Source of the DNA: Epsilonproteobacteria bacterium UBA4036
GTDB taxonomy: Bacteria; Campylobacterota; Campylobacteria; Campylobacterales; Arcobacteraceae
Reading direction: 5' to 3'
Length of the DNA stretch: 64,000 nucleotides
Assembly (NCBI GenBank): GCA_002382325.1
Contig: DGAG01000002.1
Coordinates: 57,170-121,169, forward strand
Below, one piece after another: positions 7,993-16,953 of this stretch. The notes beneath the pieces are model-generated. The model was not told the origin of the DNA. It searched no databases and worked only from the letters and a program-made list of their open reading frames with translations. Each line of letters opens with the position of its first letter. Position 1 is the first letter of the stretch. A program made the position numbers and the translations under genes.

Positions 7993-9015
7993 TTGGCAAA
8001 AATAGTAATAAATAAATCACATCTTTTTCACAACTTACAACAAATTGAAAAAAAAATTAACGATAAAAATAAAATCGCCGTAGTATTAAAAGACAATGCG
8101 TATGGACATGGGCTTGTAGAAATCGCGCAATTGTGTCACGAATATGGAATCAAAAATGCGGTAGTGCGTACGTTTAAAGAGGCAGAATCAGTTGTGACTT
8201 TTTTCGACAATATCTTAATCTTAGCTGATACCCCTCCACATACTTATTCACATACTTTTCACATCGCTGTGAATTCACTTGAAGCACTCCAACACATACC
8301 AAAAAATTCTAAAATACAGCTGAAAGTAGACAGTGGAATGCACCGAAATGGTTTGTCACCAAATGAGCTAGAAGAGGCTTTTTTAGGGGCTTCTAAGAAA
8401 AATATAACGATTACAGGTATTTTCACACACTACCGAAGTGCCGATGAATTGGGCAGTGCTTATTTTTGGCAAAAAGAGAATTTTAAACACATAAAAGCAG
8501 AAGTCAAACGTCTATGTGAAAAACTTTTTTTACCTATTCCTCTCTTTCACAGTGCTAACTCTTCGGCTGTTTTTCGTGATAATTTTTATGCAGAAGATAT
8601 GGTTCGAGTGGGTATTGCCCTTTATGGTTATTTAGATACGGATCCTATATTTAATAATCCTCATTTAAAACCTGTTTTATCGTTATATGCCAACAAAATT
8701 TCCACTCGAACAGTTTCTAAAAATCAACGTATTGGCTATGGAGGAACCGCAACAATACCTAAACAAATGCAAATATCAACGTATGATATTGGATACGGAG
8801 ATGGTTTTTTACGTTTAAATGAACGCAAAAAATACCATACTCCTGATGGCTTTGAGGTATTGGGTCGTGTTTCTATGGATAATTTATCCCTCAATACCAC
8901 TCAAGAAGAAGTTTGCTTATTTAATGATGTAACCCAATTAGCCCACATACACGATACGATTACGTATGAGATATTAACCTCACTTAAACCCACTATTAAA
9001 AGGATAATCATATGA
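7993..9015 (+). CDS. alr: Alanine racemase
   Basis: PLP-dependent racemase making D-alanine for peptidoglycan. The PLP lysine lies in VVLKDNAYGHG (about residue 33), and the barrel contains RVGIALYGYLD and YDIGYGDGF. The C-terminal beta-domain carries GRVSMDN. At 340 aa it is slightly short but complete. The start is TTG at 7993 (TTG GCA AAA); no ATG fits near the family N-terminus. It begins 14 bases after uvrC and overlaps the next gene by ATGA. Confidence 0.92.
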   Translation: MAKIVINKSHLFHNLQQIEKKINDKNKIAVVLKDNAYGHGLVEIAQLCHEYGIKNAVVRTFKEAESVVTFFDNILILADTPPHTYSHTFHIAVNSLEALQHIPKNSKIQLKVDSGMHRNGLSPNELEEAFLGASKKNITITGIFTHYRSADELGSAYFWQKENFKHIKAEVKRLCEKLFLPIPLFHSANSSAVFRDNFYAEDMVRVGIALYGYLDTDPIFNNPHLKPVLSLYANKISTRTVSKNQRIGYGGTATIPKQMQISTYDIGYGDGFLRLNERKKYHTPDGFEVLGRVSMDNLSLNTTQEEVCLFNDVTQLAHIHDTITYEILTSLKPTIKRIII

Positions 9016-9608
9016 AACTCTTATTTGCTTTACTGATTCTTTTTTCATCTTTATTTGCTTCGGATGATGTGTTTGAAAAATTTGAAAACTATGAAAAAAA
9101 AGATGAATTTTTTGAAGCAGGTAAAGAGTACTATAAAAAGCGAAATTATGCACTTGCTTTTGAGAACTTTGAAAAAGCAGCCCAGTTTGGCAACGACAAA
9201 GCTTTGTACAATTTAGGGATTTTATACAGCAATAAAAACTTCCACAGACAAGACCCTAAAAAAGCGTATGCAATTTTTGATCAACTGGCACAAAAAAATC
9301 ATGCTCCTTCACAAAATCGCATGGGAATGTACTACTCTTTAGGTGTTGTTGTAGATAAAGACTATAAATTGGCCGTGGAATATTTCGAAAAAGCTTCTAA
9401 ACAAGGATATGTTACAGCACAATGCAATTTAGCCATGATGTATGCTTCAGGAAAAGGAGTTTTCCCTAACTTTGGACGAGCCCACGTATTTGCAAAAACG
9501 GGAGTCGAACAAGGCAATCCCATTTGCAAAAAAGTGTGGGAGGATTATAATCTATCAAAATATCCAGAAGATAAAAGCTTTAAACTGAACTTTTACACTA
9601 AGCCCTAA
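9012..9608 (+). CDS. Sel1/TPR repeat protein with signal peptide
   Basis: Secreted or periplasmic repeat protein. Residues 1-16 are a signal peptide ending in LFASDD. Sel1-like repeats follow, with the AxxxLGxxY pattern at KALYNLGILYSN, APSQNRMGMYYSLG and VTAQCNLAMMYASG, each about 36 residues apart. Sel1 proteins scaffold envelope complexes in Campylobacterota (family knowledge). Coupled to alr by a 4-base overlap. Function unknown. Confidence 0.8.
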   Translation: MKLLFALLILFSSLFASDDVFEKFENYEKKDEFFEAGKEYYKKRNYALAFENFEKAAQFGNDKALYNLGILYSNKNFHRQDPKKAYAIFDQLAQKNHAPSQNRMGMYYSLGVVVDKDYKLAVEYFEKASKQGYVTAQCNLAMMYASGKGVFPNFGRAHVFAKTGVEQGNPICKKVWEDYNLSKYPEDKSFKLNFYTKP

Positions 9609-10369
9609 GCCTCTTCTTCACCTAAAATATACGCTATTTTGTGGTGTTGTAAAAAGTCTTCAAACAGAGCAAAAAACTCATTGGTTTGCTCTTCACTCGA
9701 TGATGAAATCGATAAAACCACCTCTCGTTTATCCCCTTTAATTTTAGGTAAAGAAGAGAGTTCTATATGAGAAGGAACTTTTTTCATGCAATCAATTAAA
9801 CTGTTTTCTCCTGTGTATGCCGTAAGTGTTTTTCGAAACTGTTTGGTTTCATTTTTGACATAAAAAGTATTTAACGCTTGTAAAACCATCGCTTTTGACA
9901 TAGAAGGAAAACCCGGAGTAAAGAAGTATCGATTCTCTAAGTAAAACCCTGGCACATTGTTGACGACATTATCAAGCAGTTTTGCACCCACAGGCAAATA
10001 AGACATCTCGATTCTGTGAGGATACGCTTCTTGCCCAAATTGTTGGATAATTAACTTTTTGGCAGTTTCATTGTAAGCCATTTTACCCTTTGTAAAGGCA
10101 AGGGCTGCCACTTTTCTTGTATAATCATCGGGCGTTGCACCAATGCCTCCATAACAAAACATTACGGCATGAGGGTCTTGTTTAATCAAATTAAAAATAT
10201 CTGCCATAAAAGCAGGATCATCTTTGATGACAAAACTGGCTTTTTGAACATACCCTCTTTGCAAAAGTTCACTGTTTAAAAATGCAAAATGGGCATCTTG
10301 ACGACGCCCATTTAAAAGTTCTGTACCAATAATAACACTGTAAAAGTTTGGTGTTAAAATACCACTCAC
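9605..10369 (-). CDS. CinA-like/MoaB-type molybdopterin-binding domain protein
   Basis: A 254-residue protein with a MoCF-biosynthesis fold. YSVIIGTELLNGRRQDAH at residues 11-28 and the loop YGGIGATPDDYTRKV near residue 93 match the nucleotide/pterin-binding motifs of the CinA N-terminal domain. The CinA C-terminal deamidase domain is absent. In Campylobacterota such proteins are commonly annotated as competence/damage-inducible or molybdopterin-binding; the true role is unsure. It is 21 bases downstream of adk, on the same strand. Confidence 0.7.
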   Translation of the reverse strand: MSGILTPNFYSVIIGTELLNGRRQDAHFAFLNSELLQRGYVQKASFVIKDDPAFMADIFNLIKQDPHAVMFCYGGIGATPDDYTRKVAALAFTKGKMAYNETAKKLIIQQFGQEAYPHRIEMSYLPVGAKLLDNVVNNVPGFYLENRYFFTPGFPSMSKAMVLQALNTFYVKNETKQFRKTLTAYTGENSLIDCMKKVPSHIELSSLPKIKGDKREVVLSISSSSEEQTNEFFALFEDFLQHHKIAYILGEEEA

Positions 10370-10390
10370 TTTTGACTTCTTACTCTTTAG

Positions 10391-10966
10391 TTATTTTGAA
10401 ATTCTTGATTGAATAAAATCATCCATTTCATCAACAATCTCTTCAATGGTTCTCTCACCATTGATTTTTTTCAAAATTCCTTTAGCACCATAAAAGGTTT
10501 GAATCTCTTCTAATGGCTCTAAAAATACGCTCATTCTGTTTTTAAATACTTGAACGTTGTCATCAGCTCCTCGTGCACGTCCTAATACTCTATCACATGC
10601 CACTTCTTCAGACACTTCTACTTCAATCACATTGATTAACTCAACTTCTGATTCATTGATTAAATATCGGTCAAGTTCCATCATTTGTTCACCACTTCTT
10701 GGATATCCATCAATTACTACGATGTTCGTTGGTGCATTTTTAATGGCATTAACAATGGTTTCAATTACAATATCAATAGGAACTAAATTTCCCTTACTTA
10801 CATAAGAATCAATTAATTGTCCTCGTTCACTTCCACTGGCAACTTCTGCTCTGAACATATCACCTGTAGAGTAGTGAGTAATGCTTTCATGTCGTGCTGC
10901 GATTAGCTCTGCATCAGTCGTTTTACCGCTTCCTGGAGCTCCAATTATTAAAAAAAGTTTTTTCAT
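10391..10966 (-). CDS. adk: Adenylate kinase
   Basis: Interconverts AMP and ATP with two ADP. The P-loop is GAPGSGKT (residues 8-15), the AMP-binding helix has STGDMFRAEV (about residues 33-42), and VIDGYPRS is the usual motif near residue 85. At 191 aa it is the short-LID type without the zinc-binding insert. The leader upstream contains an imperfect hairpin (AGGGC with GCCCT) between 10,994 and 11,040 and possible -10 elements. Confidence 0.93.
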   Translation of the reverse strand: MKKLFLIIGAPGSGKTTDAELIAARHESITHYSTGDMFRAEVASGSERGQLIDSYVSKGNLVPIDIVIETIVNAIKNAPTNIVVIDGYPRSGEQMMELDRYLINESEVELINVIEVEVSEEVACDRVLGRARGADDNVQVFKNRMSVFLEPLEEIQTFYGAKGILKKINGERTIEEIVDEMDDFIQSRISK

Positions 10967-11092
10967 AGTCCTACCTTATTATTTTTACTGTTAGGGCGCC
11001 ACTAAAAATGAGAACAGAGATTCTATCTTGAGTGCCCTTTTCAAAAAGTGTCGTATTTTATCTAAATTCTACTTTCATAACTATTTTATGAA

Positions 11093-12817
11093 TTAGCCAT
11101 TGAAGTTGTCAAATTTCTTATTTTTATAAAAATCTTTTTTTATGACTATCTCTTTTTGTTTCTCTTTTCGTTTGGTATCTTTTTCTACAAAGATTTTTTT
11201 TCGTGTGATGGGGTCAAGTTCAGTGTAATACATCACCGCTGAATAGGTACTGGGTGTGGGAGTAAAAACTTGCGCTTGTTCGGGATTCATTTTAAGTTCA
11301 TTGGTGGTAAAGTTTTTAAGTTCGTGCATATCTTTTTCTTCACAACCCGGATGAGCTGCAATTAAATAATAGGTTAAAAACTGATTTTTCCCTGCTTCTT
11401 TGTTTAATCTGTCGTAGAGTTTTTTAAAATCAACCAAAGATTGTTTGCCGGGTTTTCCCATGAGTTTTAAAACTCTATCAGAGGTGTGTTCGGGTGCAAC
11501 TTTCATTTGTCCTGAGATATGATGATTGACCAACTCTTTTAAATACTCATAGCCATGCTTTTTATCTGAAGTTATGACATCATAACGAATACCCGAAGCC
11601 ACAAAGGCTTTTTTCACATCAGGTATTTGTCGTATGTCTTTTAAAAGTTTTAAATGACGGGAATGATCCACATGCATCACTTTACACAATCTGTCATAAT
11701 CCACACATCGCATGTCTTCACACGTGCCTTTTTTGAGTTTTTTTCCGCACTCATATCCGTACATATTGGCTGTGGGTCCTCCCACGTCAGAAATAATGCC
11801 TTTAAAATCCTTGTAGCTGGTAAACTCTTTGGCTTCGTTTAAAATAGAGCTTTCACTTCGTGTACGAATCGTTCGTCCTTGATGCACTCCAATGGCACAA
11901 AAATTACATTCACCCCAACATCCATGATGGGTCTGAATTGAAAATTTAATGGTTTCTAAACACTTCACTTTGCCTTGCGGTCGATGATAAGGATGCAACT
12001 CTCTCGTATGCGGCAAAGAAGCCACTTCATCCATCTCTTTTTCATCCAAATAATCACACGGTGGATTTTGAATTAAAAAACGGCTGTCCACAGCCTGACA
12101 CAAGCCGTTGGCAGAAATGGGGTCATTGTTTTGATAAAAAGCATCAAAAAGATCAATGTATTTCTCTTTATTGTCCAAACACTCTTGGTGTGAAGGCAGT
12201 TGAATATATTCATATTTGGGCTCTTTGGCAATATAACACACACCTCTTATATCTAATGGACTGTTTCCATCACGTAAAGCCGCACTGAACTCTTTAATGG
12301 CAATTTCACCCATACCATAAATCAAATAATCGGCTTTTGCATCAAATAAAATCGGTTTTCGCAAGCGATTTGACCAATAATCATAATGCGTCACACGTCG
12401 AAGACTCGCTTCAATGCCTCCTAAAACAATGGGTACAGTATTTTTAAAATGTTTTCGTATTAAGTTGGTGTAAACCAGTGTTGCTCGATCAGGGCGTTTA
12501 TCGTTTTTTCCACCGGGGGTATAATCGTCTGAATTTCTAAACTTTTTAGTGGCTGTGTAGTTTGAAACCATAGAATCAATACTTCCACCACTCACCCCCC
12601 AATAAAGACGTGGCTCACCCAATCGCATAATATCTTCAGTGTTAATATCAGGCTGTCCGATAATACCTACTTTGTAGCCTTGCTTTTCCAACATTCTTCC
12701 CACCACTGCCACACCAATAAAAGGAGAATCAATATACGCATCGCCTGTTACTAAAATAACATCGCATTGAGTCCAGTTAAGTTGTCGCATTTCATCTGGG
12801 GTTGTAGGTAAAAACAT
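11093..12817 (-). CDS. ygiQ: YgiQ family radical SAM protein
   Basis: Large radical SAM enzyme (UPF0313). The N-terminal half is a cobalamin-like fold domain (CDVILVTGDAYIDSPFIGVA, WGVSGGSIDSMV, VLGGIEASLRR). The cluster motif is HGCWGECNFC (CX3CX2C) near residue 297, and MKVAPEHTS lies in the C-terminal half. 574 aa is normal for the family. Its substrate is unknown. The positively charged tail (KRKEKQKEIVIKKD) is also common in the family. Confidence 0.9.
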   Translation of the reverse strand: MFLPTTPDEMRQLNWTQCDVILVTGDAYIDSPFIGVAVVGRMLEKQGYKVGIIGQPDINTEDIMRLGEPRLYWGVSGGSIDSMVSNYTATKKFRNSDDYTPGGKNDKRPDRATLVYTNLIRKHFKNTVPIVLGGIEASLRRVTHYDYWSNRLRKPILFDAKADYLIYGMGEIAIKEFSAALRDGNSPLDIRGVCYIAKEPKYEYIQLPSHQECLDNKEKYIDLFDAFYQNNDPISANGLCQAVDSRFLIQNPPCDYLDEKEMDEVASLPHTRELHPYHRPQGKVKCLETIKFSIQTHHGCWGECNFCAIGVHQGRTIRTRSESSILNEAKEFTSYKDFKGIISDVGGPTANMYGYECGKKLKKGTCEDMRCVDYDRLCKVMHVDHSRHLKLLKDIRQIPDVKKAFVASGIRYDVITSDKKHGYEYLKELVNHHISGQMKVAPEHTSDRVLKLMGKPGKQSLVDFKKLYDRLNKEAGKNQFLTYYLIAAHPGCEEKDMHELKNFTTNELKMNPEQAQVFTPTPSTYSAVMYYTELDPITRKKIFVEKDTKRKEKQKEIVIKKDFYKNKKFDNFNG

Positions 12818-12838
12818 TATTTTCTTCTTTTTTTTTGA

Positions 12839-12937
12839 GTGCTAGGTGTTAGATACTAGAGGCTAGGTATTAAGTGATAAGAAAGAGAGAAACTACTCAC
12901 CACTTACCACTTACTATTTACTTTTTACTTTTTTAAG
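12839..12937. repeat. Inverted pair of tandem heptanucleotide arrays, no gene inside
   Basis: Left array from 12839, in register every 7 bases: GTGCTAG, GTGTTAG, ATACTAG, AGGCTAG, GTATTAA, GTGATAA. Right array 12896-12930: CTCACCA, CTTACCA, CTTACTA, TTTACTT, TTTACTT. The right array is roughly the reverse complement of the left (TAAGTGATAAG against CTTACCACTTA, one mismatch), so the pair can fold. The right end overlaps the aspS stop codon. It belongs to the same repeat family as the arrays near 32.7, 35.6, 36.0, 37.9, 53.4 and 63.8 kb. Confidence 0.8.
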
Positions 12938-14684
12938 CGTCAGCTTGTTTTCGAATTCGAAGTGCCAACTCTTTTAATTGTTCATTATCAACCACGCTTG
13001 GTGCTTGTGTCATTAAACATTGAGCTTTTTGAGTTTTAGGGAAAGCAATAACATCTCGAATCGAATCCACTTGAGCCAATAGCATAATCATTCTATCAAA
13101 TCCAAGCGCAAATCCACCGTGTGGAGGCGCACCAAATTGTAAAGCATCCAGTAAGAAACCAAATTTTTCTTTGGCTTCTTCTTCTTTAATACCCATTAAG
13201 CTGAACACTTCATTTTGAATGTGTTCTTTATGAATTCTGATACTTCCACCGCCCAGTTCTGTTCCATTTAATACAATGTCATAGGCAATGGATTCAATAT
13301 CTTCAATATTCTCTTTGTTTAAATCTTTTGGCATAGTAAAGGGATGGTGTAAGGCTTTAATTTTACCCTCTTCGACTTCAAACATAGGGAAATCAACAAC
13401 CCATAAAAATTCAAATACATCTTTTTTGATTAAATCCATCTCTTTGGCTAAGAAAAGTCTGAATCGACCCATATAATCCCAAACCACTTTTTTATGCCCT
13501 GCTCCAAAGAAAACGACATCTCCAACTTCAAGTTCGGTTACTTTTACGATTTCTTCTAAATCAGCATCTGAGAAAAATTTAGTCAATGGTCCTTTTAAAC
13601 CATCCTCTTTCATTTGAAAATATCCTAAACCTTTAGCTCCAAATTTTCGAACATAATCTTCAAAACCTTTCATTTGTCGTTTTGAGAAAATATTATCTCC
13701 ATTGGTAACTTTAATTGCTTTAATTCTGTTGTGCGCTCTGTCTTGTGCAATATCAGCAAAAATTTCATTGGTACTTCGTGCAAAAATATCAATAACATCC
13801 ACTAAAGGCATACCAAATCTTAAGTCTGGTTTATCACTTCCATATTGTTCCATAGCTTGGGCATATGTCATTCGAGGAAATGTTGTAGGTACAACTTTCC
13901 CACACGCTGTAAACGTATCATGAATCAATTTTTCAGCGACTTTAATCACATCTTCTTGGGTACAAAAAGACATCTCAACATCGATTTGTGTAAATTCTGG
14001 TTGTCGATCTGCTCGTAAATCTTCATCTCTGAAACATTTGGCTATTTGGAAATATTTATCAAATCCTGCTACCATTAAAAGTTGTTTAAATAATTGTGGT
14101 GATTGAGGAAGAGCATAAAACTCACCGTTATGTACTCGTGATGGCACTAAATAATCTCTGGCACCTTCTGGAGTAGATTTTGTTAAAATGGGGGTTTCTA
14201 CATCTAAAAATCCCAATTCATTTAGACAGTTTCTTACAGCAATATTAGCTGTACTTCTTAATTTAAAAATATCGTATGATTTTTTTGTTCGTAATTCTAA
14301 GAATCGGTTTTTTAATCGAATTTCTTCATTTACTTTTTCATCCCCTAAATCAAAGGGCATAGGTTTTGAACGATTTTCAATAACCAATTTGTTTAAAACA
14401 ATTTCAATTTTCCCTGTAACTAAGTTGGGGTTTTCTAATCCTTCACCTCTGGCTCGAACAACTCCTGTTGCAATAAGGACAAATTCGTCTCTGACTTTTT
14501 CTGCTGTTTCAAGCGCATCTTTATTATCTTGTGGATCAGCAACAAGTTGAACAATGCCACCTTTATCTCTTAAATCTATAAATATAATTCCACCATGGTC
14601 TCGTCTGCTGTTGACCCAACCAGCTACAGTTACAGTTTCACCTATATTTTTTTCAGTTACATCCGTACAATAATGAGTTCTCAA
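12933..14684 (-). CDS. aspS: Aspartate-tRNA ligase
   Basis: Class II aminoacyl-tRNA synthetase, 583 aa. Order: OB-fold anticodon domain (VAGWVNSRRDHGG, residues 21-33), catalytic core with motif 2 (FRDEDLRADRQPEFTQ near residue 218), the GAD insert domain of bacterial AspRS, and motif 3 (GFALGFDRMIMLL near residue 536). Start is TTG at 14684, with GGAG 6 bases upstream. In Campylobacterota this enzyme is usually non-discriminating and also charges tRNA-Asn for GatCAB (family knowledge; not tested here). Confidence 0.96.
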   Translation of the reverse strand: MRTHYCTDVTEKNIGETVTVAGWVNSRRDHGGIIFIDLRDKGGIVQLVADPQDNKDALETAEKVRDEFVLIATGVVRARGEGLENPNLVTGKIEIVLNKLVIENRSKPMPFDLGDEKVNEEIRLKNRFLELRTKKSYDIFKLRSTANIAVRNCLNELGFLDVETPILTKSTPEGARDYLVPSRVHNGEFYALPQSPQLFKQLLMVAGFDKYFQIAKCFRDEDLRADRQPEFTQIDVEMSFCTQEDVIKVAEKLIHDTFTACGKVVPTTFPRMTYAQAMEQYGSDKPDLRFGMPLVDVIDIFARSTNEIFADIAQDRAHNRIKAIKVTNGDNIFSKRQMKGFEDYVRKFGAKGLGYFQMKEDGLKGPLTKFFSDADLEEIVKVTELEVGDVVFFGAGHKKVVWDYMGRFRLFLAKEMDLIKKDVFEFLWVVDFPMFEVEEGKIKALHHPFTMPKDLNKENIEDIESIAYDIVLNGTELGGGSIRIHKEHIQNEVFSLMGIKEEEAKEKFGFLLDALQFGAPPHGGFALGFDRMIMLLAQVDSIRDVIAFPKTQKAQCLMTQAPSVVDNEQLKELALRIRKQADA

Positions 14685-14713
14685 TTTTAGCTCCGTGTTT
14701 TCAAATATTGGCG

Positions 14714-14719
14714 ATTATA
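14714..14719 (-). promoter_or_regulatory. -10 element of aspS
   Basis: TATAAT read leftward, about 30 bases before the aspS TTG codon, leaving a leader that contains the GGAG ribosome site. No strong -35 is seen. Confidence 0.5.
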
Positions 14720-14749
14720 TCTAAAAAAAACTTAGAGTTATCCTTGTGT

Positions 14750-15832
14750 TCAGTTGGTGTGTTTTCGAAATCCATACGCGGTATTTTTATAAATTGTTGT
14801 GCGATATTGGACTTGATTATTGATAATAGGATTATAGATAAATGGATTTTTTTTGAGCAAATAGTTTATCCCAATTAAGGTTGAGTAATTGACCCAATTA
14901 TACACAATATCAGCATCAAGCAATGCTGCCGTCTCTTCAATTTTAAAATCAACACTTTCAATAGAATTAGCAATTAAAAAGTTTTTTCGATCCAAATATT
15001 GGGTCAATGAGATAATCAAAGGCGTGTAATTGAGTTGTGTCGATAAAATTACAGCAGGTTCTGTTTCATAGGCTCGTAATTGTGATAATAAAATAGAGGT
15101 TTTTATAATTGAGGTATTCATAAACAAGGTTGAATTGGTTAAATTTTTATTCGTAACGATATGCTTATAATTGTTTTTATCCAAATCAATAATGGTATCC
15201 AAATAGAGTTTTGAACTCTTTTCCAAAATCATCGTTCTAAGCCGATTTCCTAAAGGTGTTTGAGTAGAAAAAACCGCCTCTTTGCCATTAGAAAAAGAGA
15301 ACAAAGTCTCAATTTGTTGTTCATAATCAATTCCACCATACACAATATTGTTCAACGTCGATGCACTGTTTTTTTTATGAACTAAAGGAACAAAAAAAGT
15401 AAACGCTTTGGCTTTATCCATATTTTCAAGGAAAGACAATCCTTCGTTGGTTGTAAGCAGTAAAATATTTTTGTATTTTTTTTCATACAGTTCATTTAAG
15501 GCATTTTCAATGCTTTCATAACTTTCGTCATAAATATCAATGACTTCTAAATTGAATTCGATTTCATCTAAAAAAAGTTGAGATAAAACCGTATTGATTG
15601 TTCCATTCGCATATTTTCCCACCACTTTAGAAGGAAAGACTATGGCTATTTTATTTTTTAATTCGCTTTGGAAAAAATGATCTTCTTTGGGTTTAAAGAC
15701 CTCTTCATACGAAGGGGGTACCTCTTTTTGCATGGGTTTTTTAAACACTTCTTGAGAGCTTTTGTAAGTAACATCTTTTTGAGAACATCCAATAAAAATA
15801 AAAGCAACCAAAAGTAGTATATAGTTTTTCAC
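14750..15832 (-). CDS. Putative lipoprotein with a periplasmic-binding-like fold
   Basis: Residues 1-16 form a lipoprotein signal with lipobox FIGC (acylated Cys16). The body has alternating strands and helices with KIAIVFPSKVVGKYANGTIN (strand 1) and KNILLLTTNEGL, reminiscent of LppC/LpoA-type and other type-1 periplasmic-binding folds. No known partner lies nearby. It overlaps the uracil-DNA glycosylase gene by ATGA, a coupling that probably reflects operon packing. The fold assignment is tentative. Confidence 0.6.
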   Translation of the reverse strand: MKNYILLLVAFIFIGCSQKDVTYKSSQEVFKKPMQKEVPPSYEEVFKPKEDHFFQSELKNKIAIVFPSKVVGKYANGTINTVLSQLFLDEIEFNLEVIDIYDESYESIENALNELYEKKYKNILLLTTNEGLSFLENMDKAKAFTFFVPLVHKKNSASTLNNIVYGGIDYEQQIETLFSFSNGKEAVFSTQTPLGNRLRTMILEKSSKLYLDTIIDLDKNNYKHIVTNKNLTNSTLFMNTSIIKTSILLSQLRAYETEPAVILSTQLNYTPLIISLTQYLDRKNFLIANSIESVDFKIEETAALLDADIVYNWVNYSTLIGINYLLKKNPFIYNPIINNQVQYRTTIYKNTAYGFRKHTN

Positions 15833-16515
15833 ATCTGCTCCAATAATGATTTGATTTTTAACATATCTGCAAAAGCTTCTTTTTTTGAGGAAGGATTTCG
15901 CAACAAATAATTGGGATGATAAATGGGCATAATATCAACGCCATTGTATTTAAGAATTTTACCACGAATTTGTTCAAGATTGGTTTTATCTTGAGTTAAA
16001 CTTCGGTAACAATTCTCCCCTAATGCCACAATAAGTTTGGGATTGACCAACTTTATTTGCTGATCTAAATAGGGTTTACAACTGCTTATTTCACAAGCTG
16101 TGGGTTCTTTTTTAAGTGTTGTTTTACATTTAATAATATGGGCAAAATAAAACTCATTGTGTGGAACATTTAACACATTTTCAATCATGGCAATCAACAA
16201 TTCTCCACTTTTTCCCAAAACCAAACGATTCTGTTCATCACTGATAATCGATGGCGTTTCATCAATAAACATAATATTGGCATGGCAATTTCCTTGTGAA
16301 AAATCGGTTTGTTTTTTCAATTTTGAGAATTCGCATAAATTACAGTTTTCCACAAGAATTTTTAATTGCTCTAAATCGTTGGGAAGTTCAAAATGGTTTG
16401 TAGCACAACGGTTAATATCAAAAGGGGAAGAATATGTGTACCCTATGGTCTTCAACAGTTCGAAATGTTCCAAAAGTTTATATTGTATCTGTTTTGTCAT
16501 AGAAGGATTGTACAA
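15829..16515 (-). CDS. Uracil-DNA glycosylase, family 4 (iron-sulfur type)
   Basis: Removes uracil from DNA. Features: paired cysteines in CNLCEF and a second pair in KCKTTLKKEPTACE (Fe-S cluster ligands), the SxKSGELL segment, and the C-terminal HPNYLLRNPSSKKE motif with the active-site His. Start chosen as TTG at 16515, which has AAGGA six bases upstream; the ATG at 16500 is the alternative. The frame stays open up to 16779, but that extension only translates a DNA repeat and overlaps the divergent HTH gene, so it is rejected. Confidence 0.85.
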   Translation of the reverse strand: MYNPSMTKQIQYKLLEHFELLKTIGYTYSSPFDINRCATNHFELPNDLEQLKILVENCNLCEFSKLKKQTDFSQGNCHANIMFIDETPSIISDEQNRLVLGKSGELLIAMIENVLNVPHNEFYFAHIIKCKTTLKKEPTACEISSCKPYLDQQIKLVNPKLIVALGENCYRSLTQDKTNLEQIRGKILKYNGVDIMPIYHPNYLLRNPSSKKEAFADMLKIKSLLEQM

Positions 16516-16535
16516 AAAAAGTCCTTGAAAACTTA

Positions 16536-16598
16536 TTTGTTCCAATATTTTATACATTTTATAATTTTTACTTGACTTTTGTTCCAATATTTTGTACA
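16536..16598. promoter_or_regulatory. Two operator-like direct repeats over divergent promoters
   Basis: Two near-identical copies of about 20 bases (core TTTGTTCCAATATTTT, then RTACA) start at 16536 and 16578, 42 bases apart, which is four helical turns. Each has weak dyad symmetry (TGT...ACA). The right copy runs into TACAAT (16595-16600), a likely -10 for the HTH gene. The left copy overlaps AT-rich TATAAA sequences facing the glycosylase gene. The layout suggests cooperative binding of a repressor, most simply the neighbouring HTH protein. Confidence 0.6.
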
Positions 16599-16627
16599 AT
16601 TTGATAAGTTTTTTAAAAGGTATTTTT

Positions 16628-16840
16628 ATGGTATATCCCAGTCTAAGAAAGTTACAAACCGATTTAGAGGTGAATAAAACTACGCTGCATAATTGGAAGA
16701 AATCACGCCCAAAGTTGTTTGAATTTATTATAGAGTCATACAAAGACAGAGAGTTATTAAAACAGAATTTAAAAGCCATGTATGAACAAAAAAAGCTTTT
16801 AGAAGAAGAGATTGGTTTGAATGCAAAACGAATACGATAG
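16628..16840 (+). CDS. Small helix-turn-helix protein
   Basis: A 70-residue protein. Residues 5-25 (LRKLQTDLEVNKTTLHNW) look like a helix-turn-helix of the phage/transposon-repressor type, followed by a long charged helix (KDRELLKQNL to KKLLEEEIG) that could dimerise as a coiled coil. AAAAGG sits 7 bases before the ATG at 16628; an upstream TTG at 16592 is in frame but lies inside the operator repeat. It is divergent from the glycosylase gene and may autoregulate. No exact family recognised. Confidence 0.65.
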   Translation: MVYPSLRKLQTDLEVNKTTLHNWKKSRPKLFEFIIESYKDRELLKQNLKAMYEQKKLLEEEIGLNAKRIR

Positions 16841-16910
16841 TATTTAGATTTATGGAACTTATATTAATCTGTTATTTTTTTTAAAATGCGCGAAGACAGG
16901 TTTTTATAGG

Positions 16911-16946
16911 TTTCATAGATGTAAATAACACTTTACATCTATGAAA
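16911..16946. terminator. Perfect inverted repeat between convergent genes
   Basis: 15-bp perfect stem 16911-16925 with 16932-16946 (TTTCATAGATGTAAA pairing TTTACATCTATGAAA), loop of 6. It lies between the HTH gene and the convergent response regulator gene. It lacks a T-run on either side, so it may be a weak bidirectional terminator or a protein site. Confidence 0.5.
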
Positions 16947-16953
16947 TTAGAAA

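Noticed and set aside
12839..12937. CRISPR array
   Set aside because: The unit is 7 bases with no spacers, and no cas genes are present.
16516..16779. 88-residue N-terminal extension of the uracil-DNA glycosylase
   Set aside because: It translates the repeated operator (YKILEQ twice) and overlaps the divergent HTH gene; AAGGA favours the TTG at 16515.
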